From assembly GCA_958296225.1 (NCBI GenBank), contig OY282456.1:496001-560000 (forward strand): a stretch of 64,000 nt of DNA, written 5' to 3'. Both the position numbers and the translations under genes were made by a program. Positions 16,304 to 24,880 of the stretch are shown here, one piece after another. Positions within the stretch are counted from its first letter, which is position 1. Every line of letters begins with the position of its first letter. A model generated the notes under the pieces. It searched no databases and was not told where the DNA came from. It worked only from the letters and a program-made list of their open reading frames with translations. Source of the DNA: an uncultured Dehalococcoidia bacterium (GTDB lineage Bacteria; Chloroflexota; Dehalococcoidia; Lucifugimonadales; UBA3495).

Positions 16304-16819
16304 ATGGCAAAGCAAGCAATTCTGGGGCTGTTCCAGGACGCCGAGTCCGCCGCCAACGCCGGCGACGCGCTCAAGTCCGCCGGCATTGCCGATACCGAGT
16401 ACGACTTCCTCACCGACTCCCCCTATCCTGAAGGGGCCTTCGGCGAGCGGGAGGAACCGCATCGGTTATACCTCTACCCATTTATCGGCGCGTTGCTTGG
16501 CCTGACCTCCGGCATCCTGATTACGGCCATGACCCAGGTAGCCTACCCGCTGGTCACCGGAGGCAAGCCCATCCTGTCCCTGCCTCCCATGGCAATCGTT
16601 TGCTACGAAGGCACCATGCTCGGAGCGATACTGTTCACGGTAATCGGTATCATCTTCGAGTCGCGACTGCCCAAGTTCAAAATGGGCTTGTACGACAACC
16701 GCATCACTCAGGGCCTCATCGGCCTGCTGGTCAACGCCGAGCAGGAGCAGGGGCCGCAAGTGATGCAAATACTGAACGGAGCCGGGGCCGTCGATGTGAA
16801 GTCGGCGGACGACCGCTGA
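16304..16819 (+). CDS. actD: Alternative complex III subunit ActD (DUF3341)
   Basis: The 171-residue protein has a soluble N-terminal ferredoxin-like fold (residues 1-55, ILGLFQDAESAANAGDAL then YPEGAFGEREEPHR), two membrane helices (about 62-82 and 100-125), and a C-terminal cytoplasmic tail ending GAGAVDVKSADD. This is the DUF3341 arrangement of ActD, a small structural subunit in the membrane. The ATG directly follows the actC stop, indicating coupled translation. Confidence 0.9.
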   Translation: MAKQAILGLFQDAESAANAGDALKSAGIADTEYDFLTDSPYPEGAFGEREEPHRLYLYPFIGALLGLTSGILITAMTQVAYPLVTGGKPILSLPPMAIVCYEGTMLGAILFTVIGIIFESRLPKFKMGLYDNRITQGLIGLLVNAEQEQGPQVMQILNGAGAVDVKSADDR

Positions 16820-16824
16820 TAACG

Positions 16825-17382
16825 ATGAGCAAGCTGATTTTACATATAGCAATGCTGCCCGGCCGCTGGCGGTTGCCGATACTGTTTGCAGTGCTGGCGA
16901 CAATCGGCATCATAGCCGCCGGCTGCTCCCAAGGTTCGTATCCGCTGGACATCTTCTATGAGATGCACTACCAGCCATCCTACAAGGCCCAGGAACCGCC
17001 CCGGCTCAGCCCGCCGGCGTCGGCGGTGGCGTGGTACGGTGCCACGCCGCCGCAGCCGACCTCATTCGCCGGCTCAGGCCAGCACATCTTTGAGGTTAAC
17101 TGCGTTATGTGCCACGGAACCGCCGGCATGGGCGACGGCCCGGTGCTGGCCCGCATGATTGTGGATTTCGGTTACCAGGCCACCGACGCGGCGCTGCTGA
17201 ACCCGGATCTTACCTCCGAAGCCGCCAAAAGTCTCGACCGGGACGCGCTGCGTGGAGTGCTTACCGGCGGCGTCAACGTGATGCCCAATTTCTCCAAACT
17301 GCTGACCGACGAGCAGATTGAGCTGGTGCTGGACTACGTGCAGGGCTGCATCCAGGACGGCGATGCGGCGGCCTGCCGGTAG
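16825..17382 (+). CDS. actE: Alternative complex III subunit ActE, monoheme cytochrome c lipoprotein
   Basis: The 185-residue protein has a lipoprotein-type signal with lipobox IAAGC near residue 31, so it is anchored in the outer leaflet. One heme c site, CVMCHGTAGMGDGP, lies near residue 91, and VNVMPNF near residue 150 contains the likely axial methionine. ActE receives electrons from ActA and delivers them to a soluble carrier or an oxidase. The open frame extends upstream through actD, but the ATG at 16825 gives the signal peptide. No terminal oxidase genes follow; the restriction-modification genes begin within its last codons. Confidence 0.9.
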   Translation: MSKLILHIAMLPGRWRLPILFAVLATIGIIAAGCSQGSYPLDIFYEMHYQPSYKAQEPPRLSPPASAVAWYGATPPQPTSFAGSGQHIFEVNCVMCHGTAGMGDGPVLARMIVDFGYQATDAALLNPDLTSEAAKSLDRDALRGVLTGGVNVMPNFSKLLTDEQIELVLDYVQGCIQDGDAAACR

Positions 17383-18724
17383 AGGCACTGCTATCAACGC
17401 CATTTACGAGCCGAGCCGCAGCGCGCCGGGCGCGATTGCCGACGCCGCCAACCTGAGCGGCTACGGCTCTTTTCAAGACAGCCTGCGGGCGCCCATCCAT
17501 CGCTGGTTCACCTATCCCGCCGGCTATTCGCACCGGCTGGTTGCCGCCAAAATCGGGCATTACGGGCTTGACGGACGCCATTGGATAGCCGACCCGTTCG
17601 TGGGGACGGGCACCACGTCGGTTGCGGCCAAAAGCGAGGGCGTTAATTCCGTGGGCGTGGAAGCCCACCCCTTCGTTTTCTGGGTCGCGCAAACCAAGCT
17701 GCATTCCGGGCATGAACTTGCGGAACTCTCACGGGATGCCGGGCTGGTTCTGGAAATGTCCCAGGCGCTTTACGCGGACGGCTTGCAGTGCGACGGCGTC
17801 TGGCCGGCGCTGGTGTACAAGTGCTTTGACCCGGACAATTTGCGCCGGCTGTACGCGCTCCGGACGGCCATACGGCAAAGCGACGCCCACCCGGAGCGAG
17901 CGGATTTTCTCAAGCTGGCGTTGACCGCTACCCTGCGGATTGTAACCTCGGCCGGCGCCGGCTGGCCCTACATCGCGCCCAGCAAGTTTGCCGAGCGCAC
18001 CGTACAGCGCGACGCCTTCGCGGAGTTCGCCAAGCGCTGCGCGCTGATGCTCAACGACGTAATCGCCACGCGGGCCTGGGGTTTGCCGCCGTCGGAGCAC
18101 CGGCTGAACAACGGAGACGCGCGCCGGTTGACCGAATATGCCGGGCCGGGCGCTATCGACCTTATCCTGACCTCGCCGCCGTACTTGAACAACTATGACT
18201 ACGCCGACCGGACCCGGCTGGAAACCTACTTCTGGGGGATGTATGACAGCTGGGGCGATATAACCCGGAGCGTGCGCGACCGGCTGATTATCGCCGCCAC
18301 AACGCAGATACGCCGCAGCGATATGGACACCGTGCGTCGCTGCCCCGGCGTGAACGAAGTCAGCCCTGCAATACACGCTGAATTGATGGCTATTATCCAG
18401 CAGCTTGCGGAACTGCGGACGGTGAAAGGCGGCAAGAAAGCCTATGACCTGCTGGTGGCCGGCTACTTCGAGGATATGCTGAAGGTAATCATCGGGGCAT
18501 ATTCGATTCTGAAAGCCGGCCGCCCATTCGTACTGGTGTTGGGAGATTCCGCGCCCTATGGCGTCCACGTTCGCACCGATGAGATTATCGGTGAGCTGGC
18601 CGTGGCCGCCGGGTTCTCCGGTTATGACGTTGAAGTTATACGCACCCGCGGCGGCAAGTGGGCCGGCAACTCACAGCGGCACAAAGTCCCGCTGCGCGAG
18701 AGCATAGTAACCATCATCAAGTAG
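17363..18724 (+). CDS. DNA methyltransferase of a type II restriction-modification system (likely N4-cytosine)
   Basis: The 453-residue protein has the AdoMet-binding motif DPFVGTGTT near residue 77 and the catalytic motif TSPPYLNNYDYADR near residue 270. Motif I comes first and about 190 residues separate the two, as in alpha-group enzymes with an intervening target-recognition region. TSPPY is most common in N4-cytosine enzymes, though N6-adenine cannot be excluded. The ATG chosen overlaps actE by 20 bases and has an AGGA ahead of it; an upstream ATG would overlap more. The endonuclease gene follows after 10 bp, so the enzymes are co-expressed, apparently as part of the act transcript. Confidence 0.85.
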   Translation: MRRPAGRGTAINAIYEPSRSAPGAIADAANLSGYGSFQDSLRAPIHRWFTYPAGYSHRLVAAKIGHYGLDGRHWIADPFVGTGTTSVAAKSEGVNSVGVEAHPFVFWVAQTKLHSGHELAELSRDAGLVLEMSQALYADGLQCDGVWPALVYKCFDPDNLRRLYALRTAIRQSDAHPERADFLKLALTATLRIVTSAGAGWPYIAPSKFAERTVQRDAFAEFAKRCALMLNDVIATRAWGLPPSEHRLNNGDARRLTEYAGPGAIDLILTSPPYLNNYDYADRTRLETYFWGMYDSWGDITRSVRDRLIIAATTQIRRSDMDTVRRCPGVNEVSPAIHAELMAIIQQLAELRTVKGGKKAYDLLVAGYFEDMLKVIIGAYSILKAGRPFVLVLGDSAPYGVHVRTDEIIGELAVAAGFSGYDVEVIRTRGGKWAGNSQRHKVPLRESIVTIIK

Positions 18725-18734
18725 GGAATAGACG

Positions 18735-19511
18735 ATGACGATTAACGCGGAGAGGGGAGTATCCAATCCGGCCAGTTCGCTGGGCGAAGCCGTAGGCAAG
18801 CTGTTTGAAGCTGCCATCCTGGAAGGGTTGAAGGGCGAAGTAGAGGCCCGCAACCACACCATCCGCCCCGCCCGGCTAACCAACGGCACGGGCAATACGT
18901 ATCAGATTGATGCCGTGGTGTTTGATGCCGCCGATAATCCCATCATCATCATTGACCCCAAGTATATCCGCTATACCAAGCACAACCGGGACAAAGGCAG
19001 TTGGCTGTGCGTAGCCCATTATAACCTCCGTAAAACCTTCCCCACGATACGCAAGTCCATCGCAGTGCTGGCCGGGCGGTGGTCGGCCCCATCCCAAGCC
19101 CTGATACGCAGTTTCGGCGTACAGATATTGGAAGTGCCTTTTGATAGAATGGTGACGGTTCTGGGTAATCGGGGAGTAGAATTCGATTGGCCGGAAAGAG
19201 GCGGGCGCGATACCCAACAGCGAGCCAATCTCGCTTTTGACGCCCTTGATGAGGCTACCCGTAACAGCATTGCCATTGAGATGACGGCCGACATTCAGGA
19301 GCAACTGGCCGCCGATGTAATTGATGTGCTGGACGCTGATATTAACGCCTTGCCCCGGCGCATATCCGGGGTCGAAGTTCTGCTGAAAACCGAACAGGAT
19401 GAAATGGTTTTACTGTCCTTTGATTCCGTTGCCGCCTCACTGCAAGCAATGGCCCAACTTGTATCCGACCGACCCGACATCAGCGACCTGCTGGAAACGC
19501 GCGCTCATTAA
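18735..19511 (+). CDS. Type II restriction endonuclease, PD-(D/E)xK fold
   Basis: The 258-residue protein follows the methyltransferase and is its probable partner. The sequence YQIDAVVFDAADNPIIIID then PKYIRY places D58, D74 and K76 in the order of a PD-(D/E)xK active site on a beta hairpin. A following RKTFPTIRKSIAVLAGRW helix may contact DNA. The second half (residues 155-258) is rich in acidic and hydrophobic heptads and may mediate dimerisation. No specificity can be read. Its 3' end overlaps the in-frame region upstream of ccmH. Codon use is less GC-biased than its neighbours, consistent with acquisition by transfer. Confidence 0.7.
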   Translation: MTINAERGVSNPASSLGEAVGKLFEAAILEGLKGEVEARNHTIRPARLTNGTGNTYQIDAVVFDAADNPIIIIDPKYIRYTKHNRDKGSWLCVAHYNLRKTFPTIRKSIAVLAGRWSAPSQALIRSFGVQILEVPFDRMVTVLGNRGVEFDWPERGGRDTQQRANLAFDALDEATRNSIAIEMTADIQEQLAADVIDVLDADINALPRRISGVEVLLKTEQDEMVLLSFDSVAASLQAMAQLVSDRPDISDLLETRAH

Positions 19512-19989
19512 AGCGTGTGCCGCCGTTGCCGTGACGTTGGCGTTGGGCGCGCTGTTTGCCGGCGGCGCTCTGGCCCAGTCCGGCTACGACGAGGCCGAGG
19601 CGCAGGCCATCGACCGGATGCTGATGTGCCCCGTCTGCCCGGCTGAAAGCATCGACCAGGCCCAGGTGCCGCTGGCGAAGCAGATGCGGGCGCAGGTGCG
19701 GGAACTGCTGGCCGCCGGCGCCACGCGGGACGAAGTGCTGGACTGGTTCAAGGAACGCTACGGGCCGGGCATCGTTGCGGAACCGCCCCGCTCCGGGTTC
19801 AACCTGATTGCCTGGATTGTGCCCGGAGTAGTCGTCATCGCGGCGCTGGCCGGCGGGATGCTAACCTTGAGAGCCATGCGCCGGCGCTCCGGCGATGGCA
19901 ATACCTCCGCTGCCAACGAACCTGACGATTTGCAGCCCTATCTCGCCACCGTGGACCGGGATTTGGCATTGGAGGAAGACGATGGCTGA
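19399..19989 (+). CDS. ccmH: Cytochrome c maturation protein CcmH (N-terminal type)
   Basis: The protein has a signal peptide (KRALIKACAAVAVTLALGALFAGGALA), the redox motif LMCPVC in place of the usual LRCxxC, then ESIDQAQVPLAKQMR, a FKERYGPGIVAEPP segment and a C-terminal membrane helix (IAWIVPGVVVIAALAGG). CcmH keeps the apocytochrome CxxCH thiols reduced for heme ligation. The start is uncertain: the ATG at 19399 lies 113 bases inside the endonuclease gene and gives an odd 34-residue leader. A TTG at 19459 or an ATT at about 19508 would fit the signal peptide better. The original start may have been lost when the restriction genes arrived. Confidence 0.85.
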   Translation: MKWFYCPLIPLPPHCKQWPNLYPTDPTSATCWKRALIKACAAVAVTLALGALFAGGALAQSGYDEAEAQAIDRMLMCPVCPAESIDQAQVPLAKQMRAQVRELLAAGATRDEVLDWFKERYGPGIVAEPPRSGFNLIAWIVPGVVVIAALAGGMLTLRAMRRRSGDGNTSAANEPDDLQPYLATVDRDLALEEDDG

Positions 19990-21967
19990 CTTGGGAGCCG
20001 CCTGCCTCTGGATGGCGCTGGCGCTGGCGACGTATTCGTTGGCCGCATCGGTAGCTGGGCAGCTGCGCGGCGCGCCGGCCCTGGTGGACAGTGGACGCAA
20101 GGCGGCCTACGTCCTGGTGGTTGTGCTGCTGGTGGCTACGCTGTCGCTGGTGCAGTCATTCATCGCGCGGGATTTCTCGCTGGCTTATGTGGCGGCCCAT
20201 AGCAATCTGGCCATGCCCAACATCTACACCTGGGTGGCTTTTTATGCCGGCAACGAGGGGTCGCTGCTGTACATCGCCTTTGCCCTTTCGGCAATGGCGG
20301 CGGTGGCAATCTGGCTGGCCCCGGCGTCCACGCGGCCCACGCTGGCGTGGACGGTAGCCGTGCTGATGTTTATTGAGGTGTTCTTTCTGGCCGTGATGGG
20401 ATTCATGGCCAATCCCTTCCAACGGCTGCCCTTTGCCGTGCCGGACGGGCAAGGCATCAACCCGCTGCTGACCCACTTCGGTATGTTCTTTCACCCCCCG
20501 GCGCTGATGGCCGGGCTGGTGGGCATCAGCATCCCCTTAGCCTTCTCGCTGGGCGGACTGATTGGCGGGCGCGCCGGCGACGAGTGGATTGACGCCGGGC
20601 GCGCCTGGGGTGTTGGCATCTGGGCGCTGCTGGCCGTCGGGCTGCTGCTGGGCTCCTGGTGGGCCTATACCATTCTCGGCTGGGGCGGGTTCTGGTTCTG
20701 GGACCCGGTGGAAAACGCCGCCTTTATGCCCTGGATTGCGCTTACCGCCTTTGTCCATTCCATTATGGTGCAAAAGCGCCGGGGTATGTTCCGAATGTGG
20801 AACATCGTGCTGATTGACGTTGCCTTCGGGCTGGCGCTCTACGGTATGTTTATGAATCGCGGCGGCCCGGTGCCGTCGGTGCATTCCTTCGGCGCGTCCA
20901 CGCTGGGCTGGGTGTTCCTGCTGTTCCTGGCCGTTGGCGTCGTGGTGCCGCTGGCGATATTCTTCTGGCGCTACGACTTGATGCGGAGCGCGCAACGGCT
21001 GGACTCCATGCTGTCGCGGGAGGCGGCGTTTCTGGTCAACAACCTGCTGCTGCTGGGCATCGCTTTCGCCACGCTGTGGGGAACGGTATATCCGCTGCTG
21101 TCGCGGCTGTTCGCCGAGCAGGAAATCACGGTGGCGCGGCCCTTTTACGACCAGGTGAACGGCCCGCTTATGCTGGCCCTGGTGCTGCTGATGGGCGTCG
21201 GGCCGCTGCTGCCGTGGCGCCGCGCCAACCTGCAATCGCTGCGACGCGCGCTGCTGCTGCCCGGCGCGGTGGCCCTGGCGACCGTTGCCGTGTTGCTCGT
21301 CGTGGGAATACGGCAGCCCTACGCCGTCATCGGTTTTGCTTTGTGCGCCCTGGTATCCGCCAGCATCGCCGCCGAATGGGTGCGCGGCGTCATCGCCCGG
21401 CGGCGCAGTGTCGGCGATAATCCGGCCATCGGATTCGTCCGCCTGATTATGGCCAACCGGCCCCGCTACGGCGGCTACGTCGTGCATCTGGCCGTGGTAA
21501 TGGTGGCGCTGGGCGTGGTCGGTCAATCCTTCTACGGGGTGCAGCGGGACGTAGTGCTGTCGCCGGGCGAATCAGTGACCATCGGCAACCACCGCATGGT
21601 ATTCGTGGACACTGCCGCCCTGGCCTTTGCCGACCGCACCGAGTTTCGCTCCACCGTTGAGTTGTACCGCGATGAGCAGCTGATTGAGGTGATGCACCCC
21701 CGGCGCACCTTCCATCCCGACCACAACATGGCATCCACTCGCGCCGCCATCCGCTCGACGCCGGTTGCGGATTTCTACGTCGTACCCAGCGAAAACCGGG
21801 AGGATGGAGCCGTTGGATTCCGCATCCTGGTCAACCCGCTGGTGTGGTGGATGTGGGCAGCCGGCCCGGTAATGATAGCCGGCGCGGTGATTGCGCTATG
21901 GCCGGCGCGCGCGCCGGTACGCCGTTCGGTGGTCGCCGCATCGCCGGCCGCCGGCGCCGCCGATTAG
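19982..21967 (+). CDS. ccmF: Heme lyase subunit CcmF
   Basis: The 661-residue polytopic protein has the WWD heme-handling signature WGGFWFWDPVENAAFMPW near residue 240 and conserved periplasmic histidines in LLTHFGMFFHPP and SVHSFGAS. The C-terminal half contains GGYVVHLAVVMVALG and a soluble domain with MHPRRTFHPD. CcmF and CcmH ligate heme b from CcmE to apocytochromes at the outer face of the membrane. The ATG at 19982 overlaps the ccmH stop by 8 bases. Its clients probably include ActA and ActE upstream. Confidence 0.95.
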   Translation: MADLGAACLWMALALATYSLAASVAGQLRGAPALVDSGRKAAYVLVVVLLVATLSLVQSFIARDFSLAYVAAHSNLAMPNIYTWVAFYAGNEGSLLYIAFALSAMAAVAIWLAPASTRPTLAWTVAVLMFIEVFFLAVMGFMANPFQRLPFAVPDGQGINPLLTHFGMFFHPPALMAGLVGISIPLAFSLGGLIGGRAGDEWIDAGRAWGVGIWALLAVGLLLGSWWAYTILGWGGFWFWDPVENAAFMPWIALTAFVHSIMVQKRRGMFRMWNIVLIDVAFGLALYGMFMNRGGPVPSVHSFGASTLGWVFLLFLAVGVVVPLAIFFWRYDLMRSAQRLDSMLSREAAFLVNNLLLLGIAFATLWGTVYPLLSRLFAEQEITVARPFYDQVNGPLMLALVLLMGVGPLLPWRRANLQSLRRALLLPGAVALATVAVLLVVGIRQPYAVIGFALCALVSASIAAEWVRGVIARRRSVGDNPAIGFVRLIMANRPRYGGYVVHLAVVMVALGVVGQSFYGVQRDVVLSPGESVTIGNHRMVFVDTAALAFADRTEFRSTVELYRDEQLIEVMHPRRTFHPDHNMASTRAAIRSTPVADFYVVPSENREDGAVGFRILVNPLVWWMWAAGPVMIAGAVIALWPARAPVRRSVVAASPAAGAAD

Positions 21968-21991
21968 CGGCTGGCATCGGGCGCGGGCGTC

Positions 21992-22288
21992 ATGCAGCTG
22001 GGGCTGGCGATTGCCGTTGCGCTGCTCATCGTGGCCGTGGTGGCCTGGCCGCTGGTGACGGGCCGGCGGCGCGCCCCTGCAACGCCGCCGGCGCCCGCCC
22101 CCGATGCTAGCGACCGCGCTGCCGCGCTCAACGATGTGTACGATGCCATCCGCACCCTGCAAATGGAGTACAGCCTGGGGCGCATCGCGGACGCCGATTT
22201 TCAGCAGCAGCTGGACGAATACCGCCGGCAGGCCGCCCGCATCCTGCGCGATCTGGACGCTGCGAACCAAAGGGAGCAGAATGATTGA
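21992..22288 (+). CDS. CcmI-like cytochrome c biogenesis protein
   Basis: The 98-residue protein has an N-terminal membrane helix (LGLAIAVALLIVAVVAWPLV), a proline/alanine-rich linker, and a helical, probably coiled-coil domain (NDVYDAIRTLQMEYSLGRIADADFQ). The membrane helix followed by a LxxEYxLGxIxDxDF pattern matches the N-terminal part of CcmI (CycH) and the short stand-alone versions in Gram-positive bacteria and Chloroflexota. It sits between ccmF and the coiled-coil gene, overlapping the latter by 8 bases. It may chaperone apocytochromes. Confidence 0.75.
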   Translation: MQLGLAIAVALLIVAVVAWPLVTGRRRAPATPPAPAPDASDRAAALNDVYDAIRTLQMEYSLGRIADADFQQQLDEYRRQAARILRDLDAANQREQND

Positions 22289-22835
22289 ACAGCCGCCGCC
22301 GGACAACGAAAGCCCAACTTTCGGAGACATCGTTGAAATCCTGCGCCTCCCCATTCTCAGCGCCCTCGTTACGGCGGCAGTAACCTGGCTCATCTGGTAT
22401 TATACCAATGCGCCCTGCACCCCGGAGTTGGCCAGCCTTAAGGGTTGCAACTTGTCCCCGGCGGCCAGGTACATCAATGTTGACGTATTCGGACGGATGC
22501 TGACCTACGCGGTGCTGGTCGGCGGCATCGGAGGGCTTTGGAAGTACGATATGATTAAGAAAGAACGGGCCGCGCGGATTGCGGCGGAAAATCAGCTGGC
22601 AGAATTGCAAAAACAGGCCACCGAAGAACGCCAGGCGCTTTTAGCGGCGTTGACCGAAGAACGCCAGCAGGCTGCCGCAGAACGCCAGCAGGCCGCAACA
22701 GAACGTCAGCAAGCCGCAACAGAGCGTGAAGCCTTTATGACCACCATCACCGGCCTGGCGGCGCAGGTCACTCAGCTGGTGGAACAGCGGAACGGCAACC
22801 ACCGTGGCAATGGCGACTCCCAAAATGGGCAATAG
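22281..22835 (+). CDS. Membrane-anchored coiled-coil protein of unknown function
   Basis: The 184-residue protein has two predicted spans (about residues 24-44 and 70-90) followed by a long alanine/glutamate/glutamine coiled coil. AERQQAATERQQAATER occurs as 7-residue steps, and the tail is GLAAQVTQLVEQRNGNH. It overlaps the ccmI-like gene by 8 bases and is in the ccm cluster, but no maturation protein of this type is known. The coiled-coil part is duplicated in the next reading frame downstream. Function unknown; it may be a scaffold. Confidence 0.65.
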   Translation: MIEQPPPDNESPTFGDIVEILRLPILSALVTAAVTWLIWYYTNAPCTPELASLKGCNLSPAARYINVDVFGRMLTYAVLVGGIGGLWKYDMIKKERAARIAAENQLAELQKQATEERQALLAALTEERQQAAAERQQAATERQQAATEREAFMTTITGLAAQVTQLVEQRNGNHRGNGDSQNGQ

Positions 22836-23104
22836 TCCCCTGTATGATTAAGAAAGAACGGGCCGCGCGGATTGCGGCGGAAAATCGGCTGGCAGAATTT
22901 CAAAAGCAGGCCACCGAAGAACGCCAGGCGCGTTCAGCGGCGTTGGCCGCAGAACGCCAGCAGGCCGCCGCAGAACGCCAGCAGGCCGCAACAGAGCGTG
23001 AAGCCTTTATGACCGCCATCACCGGCCTGGCGGCGCAGGTCACTCAGCTGGTGGCACAGCGGAACGGCAACCACCGTGGCAATAGCGACTCCCCAAACGG
23101 GTAA
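22551..23104 (+). repeat. Direct duplication of a coiled-coil segment, copies 22551-22835 and 22844-23104
   Basis: Both copies begin ATGATTAAGAAAGAACGGGC and run in parallel to the same NGNHRGN ending. The second is shorter because it lacks some internal heptad units. The duplication is 3' partial: only the part after the membrane spans was copied. Confidence 0.85.
22844..23104 (+). CDS. Soluble coiled-coil protein, partial duplicate of the preceding gene
   Basis: The 86 residues start MIKKERAARIAAENRLAEFQ and are nearly identical to the last part of the preceding gene product, minus one internal heptad block and without the membrane spans. An ATG is present at the junction (the ancestral internal methionine), but no Shine-Dalgarno sequence is obvious. 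It could be translated as a soluble partner that forms mixed coiled coils with the anchored parent, or it may be non-functional duplication debris. The frame is intact and the differences are conservative. Confidence 0.5.
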   Translation: MIKKERAARIAAENRLAEFQKQATEERQARSAALAAERQQAAAERQQAATEREAFMTAITGLAAQVTQLVAQRNGNHRGNSDSPNG

Positions 23105-23116
23105 TCCCCCCCTGCG

Positions 23117-24172
23117 TTGAGCCGGCCGTTGCCTTTCCGATGCGCCATACTGGCCGCGATAGCCCTGACTGGGCTGATGGCGATGCTTCCGGCGGCTCTG
23201 TACGCGCAGTCGCCGGAAACGCAGCCGGTATCCGGCGTGCTGGTGAATGGCACGCCGGGCGGGGCTGTCCCGGCGGGCGCAACCGTATTGCTGCACCTGT
23301 TCGCTCCCGGCGCGGCGTCGGTGGCTACAATCGAGACGGTTGCCGGCGCCGGTGGAGCGTTCCGGTTCGATGGTGTGCCAACACCGTCCGACGGTGGCAG
23401 CGCGGCGCTGGTGGCTGCTTACGGTGGCACCCGATACCGCCGGGTAATTGCACCGTCGGAGCTGTCCGAGCGGCTAACCCTGACCGTGTACGAATCCACC
23501 CAGGATGTCGGCGTGGTCTCCACCACTGAACAGTCCATAATCGTCGCCGGCATCGACCCGGCGACACGACGCATCGCCGCCGTGCAGTTGTTCACGCTGG
23601 AAAACCGCAGCGATACCACCCTGGTTCCCGACCTGTCGGCTCCTCCGATGATTGGGCAGTTCAGTTTCCTCCGCTTCTCACTGCCAGCCGCCGCTGCCGA
23701 CCTTGACGTATCAACCAATCTGGTGGGCGGCGAAGTCATCCCGGTGGGCACCGGCTTTGCCGTCACTGCCCCCGTGCCACCGGGCCGGCATCAGGTGAGT
23801 TTCACTTTTACCGTTCCTTACGAAGGCGATTCCATAGCCTGGCGGGACAACACTCTGCAAGGGGCCGAGTCGCTGGGGCTGCTCATTCCTGAGCAATTCG
23901 GCGCTATTGCCGTGCACGGCTTGCCGCCGGACGATGCCATAAGGGCGGGCGAAGTGTCCTACCGGGTCTGGCGAACTGAAAACCTGGCGCCGGGCGCCGG
24001 TGTCAACCTGATGCTGTCCGGCCTGCCGGAACCGTCCTGGGTAACGCGGCTGGGCAACCCCCTCTCGGAAGCGCGGTTCTGGTATGGCGCGGTGCCGGCG
24101 CTGGTGACCGTCGCCCTGGCGGGTCTGCTGCTGTGGGGCATCTGGCGGCGGCCGGCTGGAAGCGCCGGCTGA
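23117..24172 (+). CDS. Exported protein with C-terminal membrane anchor in the ccm cluster
   Basis: The 351-residue protein starts at a TTG (MSRPLPFRCAILAAIALTG). It has a signal peptide cleaved after ALYA, an Ig-like or carboxypeptidase-regulatory-like domain (residues 35-115: VSGVLVNGTPGGAVPAGATV, then RFDGVPT), a second beta-rich region, and a C-terminal helix (VPALVTVALAGLLLWGIW) ending in basic residues. This type-I topology places it on the outer face. Similar proteins occur beside ccm genes in Chloroflexota; the role is unknown. Its stop TGA overlaps the ATG of the thioredoxin gene by one base. Confidence 0.7.
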   Translation: MSRPLPFRCAILAAIALTGLMAMLPAALYAQSPETQPVSGVLVNGTPGGAVPAGATVLLHLFAPGAASVATIETVAGAGGAFRFDGVPTPSDGGSAALVAAYGGTRYRRVIAPSELSERLTLTVYESTQDVGVVSTTEQSIIVAGIDPATRRIAAVQLFTLENRSDTTLVPDLSAPPMIGQFSFLRFSLPAAAADLDVSTNLVGGEVIPVGTGFAVTAPVPPGRHQVSFTFTVPYEGDSIAWRDNTLQGAESLGLLIPEQFGAIAVHGLPPDDAIRAGEVSYRVWRTENLAPGAGVNLMLSGLPEPSWVTRLGNPLSEARFWYGAVPALVTVALAGLLLWGIWRRPAGSAG

Positions 24173-24777
24173 TGTCCCGACGCGCCTGGATTATTCTGGG
24201 AACGGCGGCCGCGCTAATCCCGCTGTTCGGCCTGCTGGCATGGGCGGCAGTGCAGCAGCAGGGACAGCCCCCCGGCTCTGGAATCAACTCACAGTTTGGC
24301 GAGGCCCCGGTGGAGCCGGCCCCGGCCGCAGACTTTACGCTGGAATTGCAGAATGGCGATACCCTGCAACTGTCGGCATTGGCGGGTCAAGTGGTAGTGG
24401 TGGACTTCTGGGCCTCCTGGTGTACCCCCTGCCGCCAGGAATCGGCGGCGCTGAACCGGGCTTACGCCGCTTACCGCGACCGTCCGGTGGAGTTCGTAGG
24501 CGTCAACATCTGGGACACCGCCAATGCGGCGGAGCTGTTCCTGGTGGAATTTGGCGTAACCTATCCCACCGGCGTGGACGCCGGCGGCGACATCGCGCTG
24601 GATTACGGCGTGCGCGGCATTCCCGAAAAGTTCTTCATTGACGCCAATGGCGTCGTCCGGCACAAGTACGTTGGCCCAATGCCTGAGGAAATCCTGCGCG
24701 CTACCCTGGATAACCTGCTTGCGGAAGTCGAAGGTAGCGTTCCGTTTCAGGTGGTCGGGGCCTTTCAAAGTCATTAA
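24172..24777 (+). CDS. CcmG/ResA-like membrane-anchored thioredoxin
   Basis: The 201-residue protein has an N-terminal anchor (residues 5-26) and a thioredoxin domain with redox motif WCTPC (VVVDFWASWCTPCRQE). The cis-proline lies in VRGIPEKFFID. As the last gene of the ccm cluster it would reduce CcmH or apocytochrome thiols outside the membrane. An oddity: the last 15 codons (GSVPFQVVGAFQSH and the stop) are encoded by a dispersed repeat also found at 8838-8923. The native C-terminus was therefore replaced or extended by repeat insertion after LLAEVE. Confidence 0.9.
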   Translation: MSRRAWIILGTAAALIPLFGLLAWAAVQQQGQPPGSGINSQFGEAPVEPAPAADFTLELQNGDTLQLSALAGQVVVVDFWASWCTPCRQESAALNRAYAAYRDRPVEFVGVNIWDTANAAELFLVEFGVTYPTGVDAGGDIALDYGVRGIPEKFFIDANGVVRHKYVGPMPEEILRATLDNLLAEVEGSVPFQVVGAFQSH

Positions 24778-24819
24778 AGCCCTCTCCCCTTGTGGGAGAG
24801 GGTTGGGAGAAGGGTAGCA
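24733..24819 (+). repeat. Dispersed repeat overlapping the thioredoxin 3' end, with hairpin
   Basis: The repeat begins GGTAGCGTTCCGTTTCAGG, supplies the thioredoxin stop codon (TCATTAA), then forms a hairpin CCCTCTCCCCTTGTGGGAG with AGGG, which may serve as a terminator for the ccm cluster. The inverse copy is at 8838-8923. Confidence 0.75.
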
Positions 24820-24880
24820 CTCCGGCTCCGGCGCCCGCAAAACCCACCACCCGCACTTTGTCCCTGCTCTGCCCACTGAC

